Source: Alitta virens (Eukaryota; Annelida; Polychaeta; Phyllodocida; Nereididae). Taken from it: a stretch of DNA of 64,000 nucleotides. A model generated the notes under the pieces. That model saw nothing but the letters and a program-made list of their open reading frames with translations, was not told the origin of the DNA and made no database searches. Positions within the stretch are counted from its first letter, which is position 1, and each line of letters opens with the position of its first letter. The position numbers and the translations under genes are program-made. Shown here piece after piece: positions 58,690 to 64,000 of the stretch. The stretch covers positions 55,121,829 through 55,185,828 of the forward strand of contig OW028573.1 in the NCBI GenBank assembly GCA_932294295.1, given 5' to 3'.

Positions 58690-58967
58690 ACAGAGAAGTT
58701 GCATACATAAAAATATTAAGCGAGATACGAGTGGAAGAAGGCAAATAAGCAAGTTCTGCACGGCGTCATGGCGACGTCATGAAGAGCGTCGCGCAATTCA
58801 CAACTTTAAACAAAAATCTTACGTATGTGTCGTCGAATCGAAAATAGACCAAATTTTAAGAGATATTCGTCTAAGAAGGTTGGCAGCTGCAAAACCCAAT
58901 GATTGTGGAACGAGAAGATTCTGTTATGCTCCCGCTGACGTCCGCCCCCGCGCTATATATTAAACAT
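58690..58967 (-). repeat. Dispersed repeat B, copy 2
   Basis: Inverse orientation relative to 35806-36260. Shared features are the TATAGCGCGGGGGCGGACGT start, TTTGGTCTATTTTCGAT, and GCGACGCTCTTCATGACGT. Confidence 0.75.
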
Positions 58968-59810
58968 CACCTTCGGCCTCTCTGGCCCCTTAGTGAATAA
59001 CACTCAGGTCGGGTCTGGCAAGTTCTGTGATGTGATTGGTTGATATCTAGCATGCACAGATTGTGACATCACCTTCCGTTTGACAGACGGTACCTGTCTC
59101 CTTACTTGAGATGGAAACGAGTCAACCTTCGGCTGGATTCTTTTTGCATTTTCATATTACTCGTTTATAATCAGAAGCTTATAATCAGAATCTATTCATA
59201 TCTCTGGATTTTTTTGATTTTTTCTGTTTTAAAAAAAGGACGTTTCCTTTTCATTGGGCAATCGTGCAGACTGGCCAAAGTTATCTTAAAGTTTTATAGA
59301 CTGAAATTGTATATAGTTTATTCGGCTTTAAAAGTACAAGTTTCAATAGGTTCCTATCGTTACACATCTCAAATTGATCAGTGTCATTTATAGAGCGGAA
59401 AGCGAACGAATTCGTGAGCTCAGGCTGTAGGTCCTTGGTTAGGCTATGAGAAATCTCAGAGCATCACAAATTCTGATTTCTCATGTGACCTCCATCCACA
59501 ATGTCATGAACAAATCGGCTCAGACTTTAAAGGGGGTGAAATTACTAATTAAAAATGTTTGGACATTGAAATTGTAATAATGTTCAATTTGTGACAAAAT
59601 AAACATACTTGCTGACCATGAAAAGTTTCGAATTAGCAGATTTTCAACACGACGCCATTGATAATTGTTGTAAGAGGCATCATAAAATCGCAAAATTATA
59701 AAACGAGCGAACATGTGAATTATTACAAAGGCAACATTTGAATAATTAATACAGTATTTTTAAACCCAGTTGTTAAAGAATTTGACATTTTTAATTGATC
59801 AATGACGTAG
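58968..59810. other. Non-coding stretch
   Basis: The first part (58968-59120) is GC-richer with no family recognised; the rest is AT-rich. No gene. Confidence 0.45.
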
Positions 59811-60042
59811 GTAGCACTGGAACCGCAGTCTCCTACACTGTAGCACTGGAACCGCAGTCTCCTACACTGTAGCACTGGAACCGCAGTCTCCTACACTGTA
59901 GCACTGGAACCGCAGTCTCCTACACTGTAGCACTGGAACCGCAGTCTCCTACACTGTAGCACTGGAACCGCAGTCTCCTACACTGTAGCACTGGAACCGC
60001 AGTCTCCTACACTGTAGCACTGGAACCGCAGTCTCCTACACT
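59811..60042. repeat. 29-bp minisatellite, 8 identical units
   Basis: The unit starts GTAGCACTGGAACCGCAGTC and is 29 bp; eight perfect copies, then a partial GTAG. Confidence 0.98.
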
Positions 60043-60473
60043 GTAGTGATATATGCACTTGTGCGGAAGGAGGGAACCAACTTATGACGTAGGGGGCTTT
60101 GGCTTGCTGAAACACTTCCTGTACAATGTAAACACTTCTGCTCTGACACAGAGGTGATGTTGTTTGCTTGACTTGCTCTTTTTGTGAAGTAGAAATTAGA
60201 GCTAATTAGTTGTTAGCTGTCCATCTAGCATTGAGTCTGCATGATTCTCTTCAATTTACAGCACCTGAACATTTTACATTTTTGCTTTTCGGCCAGCGGC
60301 ATTTTAACACCATTGTAACAGGAGAGACATTGATTCAATGGACAGACTTAAACAAATGGATAATTTTACTGGAACTGCAAATATTTCATAATTTTCTTTT
60401 TCTTCACCAGTCGAAAATTCAACTGATTATATCTATGTGAATATTATGAATGAGTTTTAACATACTCATTCAG
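60043..60473. other. Non-coding stretch
   Basis: No gene recognised. Confidence 0.5.
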
Positions 60474-60579
60474 TACATGGCCAAATGTGCCAAGCATGGT
60501 TTTTGCCTAATTATAATGAGCTGAAAACCATGCATTTTTCATGCGTTTGGAAAGCGCACGTGGCACATTTGGCCATGTA
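60474..60579. mobile_element. Hairpin MITE, internally deleted copy
   Basis: Ends TACATGGCCAAATGTGCCA and TGGCACATTTGGCCATGTA are inverted; about 45 bp shorter than the 51584 copy. Confidence 0.85.
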
Positions 60580-61744
60580 GGGTGAAGACTGAAGAGATAT
60601 AAAAAATTTGGTGCAGGACATTCCATTATTGCCGACTTTTACAGCAAAAGAGCCAAAATATCAGTTATGACAGACTCCTGCAAAATGTTCTTGTGCTAAT
60701 TTATATCTTAACATCTGCCCATCCTGATGGCACATTCACATAATTAAAACCATTTTGCAAGTTATAATCACAGGGATGCACCATTTCTGAGGAATGACCC
60801 TGAGTATACAGGATCAGGTGAGCAACAAAATAAGCCATCATTTGTATCTGTAGGCCTCAGATCGATAATTGGGTACTATCAAAAACACTTCTAAGATGCC
60901 GGTCCAAGTGTTAGAACATTGTCAATGACGTGACAAGTTTTTAACGTAGCAAATTCTGAAATTGCAAAATGTGTAATCATGGTAATTGTGATTGTCGGGA
61001 GTGACCATTTTTGATGACCCCACGATAACAGAATTCTGTAGCGTCATTGTGGTCAGATTATCTCTTGCCATGTTCTGACCATTTCCCAAATATAAAGAGA
61101 TCTGGGAAATCAGCCTTATTGTGCTTTTGATACAGCAATATATTTATGTTTTTCCGTGTTTCTCTTGCATCCTTTTTGCGCTCTTCAAATTTCTTGCCAG
61201 TAAAGTTTTTTTGTTTTCTTAATAACATTGTCATAAATTTTCTTGTAGGTGATGTATTGCGAGTCTGCTCATGTGTCTGTCTCTAATTGTAGTCATGCAG
61301 TTTGTCTAGGAATAATGTGGATGCTAAAAATAGATTATGGCTCGCGTATACTTCAGAGAAGTCAGTAGCGTCAAGTGCCAAGTTAAAGTTCTATGTGATG
61401 CAAGGTCTGTCTTTTGTAGTTCTTTTATTGGTCCTTCTATACGTTATGTGATGTGGTGTAGTATTTGGTATCTTTATTAATCAGACAGATGCTTTAGAAG
61501 TGGTCACATCACAAGTAGTAGTAGTAAAATTGTATGTATATAGCGTTTCAAATCATGGTGTCACATTCCATGTACAATACAAAATATATGACCTAAGCCG
61601 AAGCTTCTGTACGACCTATTAAGAATATACAATATGAAAAATTACAAGTATTGAACTAATCTATAAAGCAAATCTATTCTACAATATAGCACACATATAA
61701 AGCACTCCGATGCACAATTAAGCACGGCCGGTTAAATTGAACCT
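60580..61744. other. Non-coding stretch
   Basis: No gene or repeat recognised. Confidence 0.45.
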
Positions 61745-61955
61745 AGTCAAAGCTGTCATAGCTGGCTACTCAGAATTGGATCTAAAAGTAAATATTTTTA
61801 ATATATTAGATTAATTTCTTACATTTGCCAGTAAGGTGACTATTAGCCATAAAAGTGGACAGAAGCAGCTGGCTTTAACATGTTTATACCACAGTCAGAT
61901 ACAGGTCGCTACAGACAGCTTGAGTCGACCGTATTTGATGAAACTAACTGTATAT
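61745..61955 (+). repeat. Dispersed repeat A, copy 2
   Basis: Same orientation as 19485-19722; slightly shorter through internal deletion. Confidence 0.8.
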
Positions 61956-62455
61956 AACAAATAAAGATTGCACAAGTGATTCTTATATATTTCTATGCAT
62001 TTTGACAAAATTGATCTTTAACTTCCACAGTTATAAAAAAGAAAATCTATTTGTCGTATTATTTTGATCATGCAGGCAGTCAGTCACAGCAGATTTGAAG
62101 CTACTGAGTGATACTTGCTTCTATTGTTACTTGGTATGTGCGTCCACAATACTTTCATAATACTTAAAACCTTTTTTTCCATACATGTATTTCATTGTTT
62201 TAAAATGGGGGATATGAAAGTTTTATTTGTCCTCAAATTAAAAAGATCTTCCCTATCTGAAAAAAGTTCCTGTAAGTAGGTGGGGACCTTTTTGCTCTTT
62301 ATTTTGTACATTTGTATTGCCACTGCTTTTATACATCTTTATGTGATTGGTAATTTCTTAAGTTCTCGACATAGTTCTTCTAAATGTGATCGATAAGTGT
62401 AGCAGAGTTGAAGGTTACCCTGGTGGGAAGAGTATTAAAGCACTCGAGATCATCA
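61956..62455. other. Non-coding stretch
   Basis: AT-rich; nothing recognised. Confidence 0.5.
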
Positions 62456-62815
62456 TGTCAGGGAATTTAGCAGTGGGCTCATGTCAAAGAAGGACACTTC
62501 TGTGATGACAATCGTGTTTGATGCATCAGTTTCTTGCAGCATTTTGAGGAGACAAAGACCAGCCCATATTCCCAAGCATCATTAACGCCTTCCCTTAGGT
62601 TGGTCGTCATGCCAATCTTGTAAGCATAGTCAGTGCCTGGGTTGACCTCATACTTGTCATCTTTTGCAGTAAAAAAAACTTGCGCTTTATTACTTGCCAT
62701 GAGCTTATCTGTAATGGACAATGACCCAAGGTACTGGTTATTTAGAGAAAGACGGGACACATGATAAAACAAAAACAAGATTAAAGATGTTTTTGCAAGT
62801 AACTCCCTGATTATG
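62456..62815 (-). pseudogene. Unrecognised coding-like fragment
   Basis: On the minus strand one frame reads through AQVFFTAKDDKYEV, NPGTDYAYKIGMTTNLREG and DAWEYGLVFVSS, with protein-like composition unlike the surrounding AT-rich chance frames. Just after this an adjacent frame carries on plausibly (KMLQETDASNTIVITEVSFF to a TGA at about 62456), as if one frameshift separates the two. I recognise no family. A host exon, a captured viral or transposon gene piece, or chance are all possible. Confidence 0.3.
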
Positions 62816-62870
62816 TCTTTATCATTTTATGGATCTGTCTAATCTGTTTTGCAAGTAGACAGCAACTGCA

Positions 62871-62975
62871 TGGGTGACTGCTTCATTATATATGTAATAA
62901 CAGACAGGGGTGTTGATGAAGCGTGGGTGACTGCTTCATTATATATGTAATAACAGACAGGGGTGTTGATGAAGC
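62871..62975. repeat. 53-bp direct duplication
   Basis: Units 62871-62923 and 62924-62975, beginning TGGGTGACTGCTTCATTATA, identical except at the last base or two. Confidence 0.95.
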
Positions 62976-64000
62976 AGTCAAGGGCCTTTATGTACTTCTT
63001 GATATGGCTCTTTCAGACAACTTCTCTAAAAAGTATATGAAATCAATTCGTAATAACTTCCCACAAAATAAATGGTTTGATGAAGAGTGCAAAACACTTA
63101 AACATGCATTGAATAGCTTCTCAAAAAAGAATGACTTAAACAGTTTACACATCTTCTCTATGCAGATGACTTAGTCCTTGTCTCTGAAAGTGCAACTGGT
63201 ATGCAGGTACTTTTAGACAACCTTGCAGTCTATTGTAAAAAATGGCACTTACCAATTAACTCACAGAAGAGCCAAGTAATGATAATTCAACCAAATCGTA
63301 GGAGTAGACTAAATGTAAACAACCCAAAATTCTCTATTGATGGTGAGAATTTAGAAATAGTTGACTCATATAAATATTTGGGGCACGTCATTAGTAACTC
63401 TTTGAAGACACATAATACAATGTACGATCATCTGGCCACACAATCGCAACGAGCCATGCATGCTCTTAAAGAAAGAATTAAATCAACTGTAGGCTACCTT
63501 CCACCTAAAATAAGCCTTAAAATGTTTGATACACCCATTTTGCCAATTTTGGACTATAATAGTGAAATCTGGTTTCCAAATAAAAAAGAGATAGACGTAT
63601 TGGAAAGGATACAGCTCAAATTCCTTAAGAACCTATTAGGTGTGAGAAACCAAACATCATCTGTTGCTGTACTAGCAGATACGGGCAGATTCCCATTGAT
63701 ATATAGACAGCAAGCTTCTGCTATTAAATACTGGAATAGGCTAAAATCTGAAAATTGTCCCTTATTATTACGCAAATGCTATCCCTTTATCGCAACAACC
63801 AGCCATGCTGGCTAACTAGGATACATCAGGTTACAGATAGCTTAAATATTAATGATGATGAAATCCCAGCTTCAATTATCACTAAGTTGTATAAACAGGC
63901 ACAAAGCAAGATGTTAACGGATATTAATGACAATGTAAAAAATCCTAAGCTTAGAACTTACAAACTCTTCAAAAAGGAACTATGTCTAGAATCTTATTTA
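62976..64000 (+). pseudogene. LINE ORF2, internally deleted, runs off the window
   Basis: The first part (SIRNNFPQNKWFDEECKTLK) is the linker before RT. It is joined out of frame directly to the RT active site LYADDLVLVS (about 63155-63185), so most of the RT palm is deleted. From there the frame is good: LDNLAVYCKKWHLPINSQKS, YKYLGHVISNSL, PILDYNSEIWF, RIQLKFLKNLLGV and TGRFPL. A frameshift near 63790 separates this from a continuing frame (CWLTRIHQ, KLYKQAQSKMLTDIND, LESYL) to the window end. Same family as 12166-12960. 5' and central parts are defective, so not autonomous. Confidence 0.88.

Overview
This is an AT-rich eukaryotic (metazoan) window dominated by transposable elements, with no host protein-coding gene that I can recognise. 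The element mix suggests an invertebrate, probably marine: a Ty3/Gypsy and a BEL/Pao LTR retrotransposon, several 5'-truncated or internally deleted L2/CR1- and Jockey-like LINEs, a tRNA-derived SINE and many small inverted-repeat DNA elements. The sequence alone does not fix the phylum. Outside the two LTR elements almost all long open frames look like chance.

Layout: (a) 1-6855, minus strand: a Ty3/Gypsy element with apparently intact Gag and Pol, a tRNA-Lys-like primer binding site and a right-hand (5') LTR abutting a 540-bp TAC microsatellite; the other LTR is not seen and is presumably beyond the left edge. Two signals stand out. A textbook -1 frameshift site (TTTAAAC, 8-nt spacer, perfect 9-bp stem) sits at the gag stop codon. 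The leader between primer site and gag carries nine consecutive short hairpins. (b) 7.4-26.8 kb: mostly non-coding DNA with LINE fragments (12.2, 20.1, 24.4, 26.0 kb), palindromic elements, and a nested DNA-transposon cluster at 13.9-15.7 kb whose two inner copies carry the same two minisatellites at different copy numbers. (c) 26854-33758, minus strand: a BEL/Pao element with two ~830-bp LTRs about 1% apart and a polyprotein broken by frameshifts and stops. (d) 33.8-46.3 kb: non-coding DNA and a ~4-5 kb tandem segmental duplication (37.1-41.7 and 42.1-45.7 kb) in which the first copy carries two insertions absent from the second. (e) 46.3-64 kb: further LINE fragments (46.8, 49.0, 54.2, 63.0 kb), a SINE (47.85 kb), three copies of one hairpin MITE, a perfect 29-bp x 8 minisatellite, and an unrecognised coding-like fragment at 62.5 kb.

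The only genes that work together are those of the LTR elements. In the Gypsy element the LTR drives transcription, tRNA-Lys would prime reverse transcription, Gag forms particles, and a -1 frameshift would yield the minority Gag-Pol (protease, RT, RNase H, integrase). The BEL copy and the LINE pieces are decayed and would need proteins from elsewhere.
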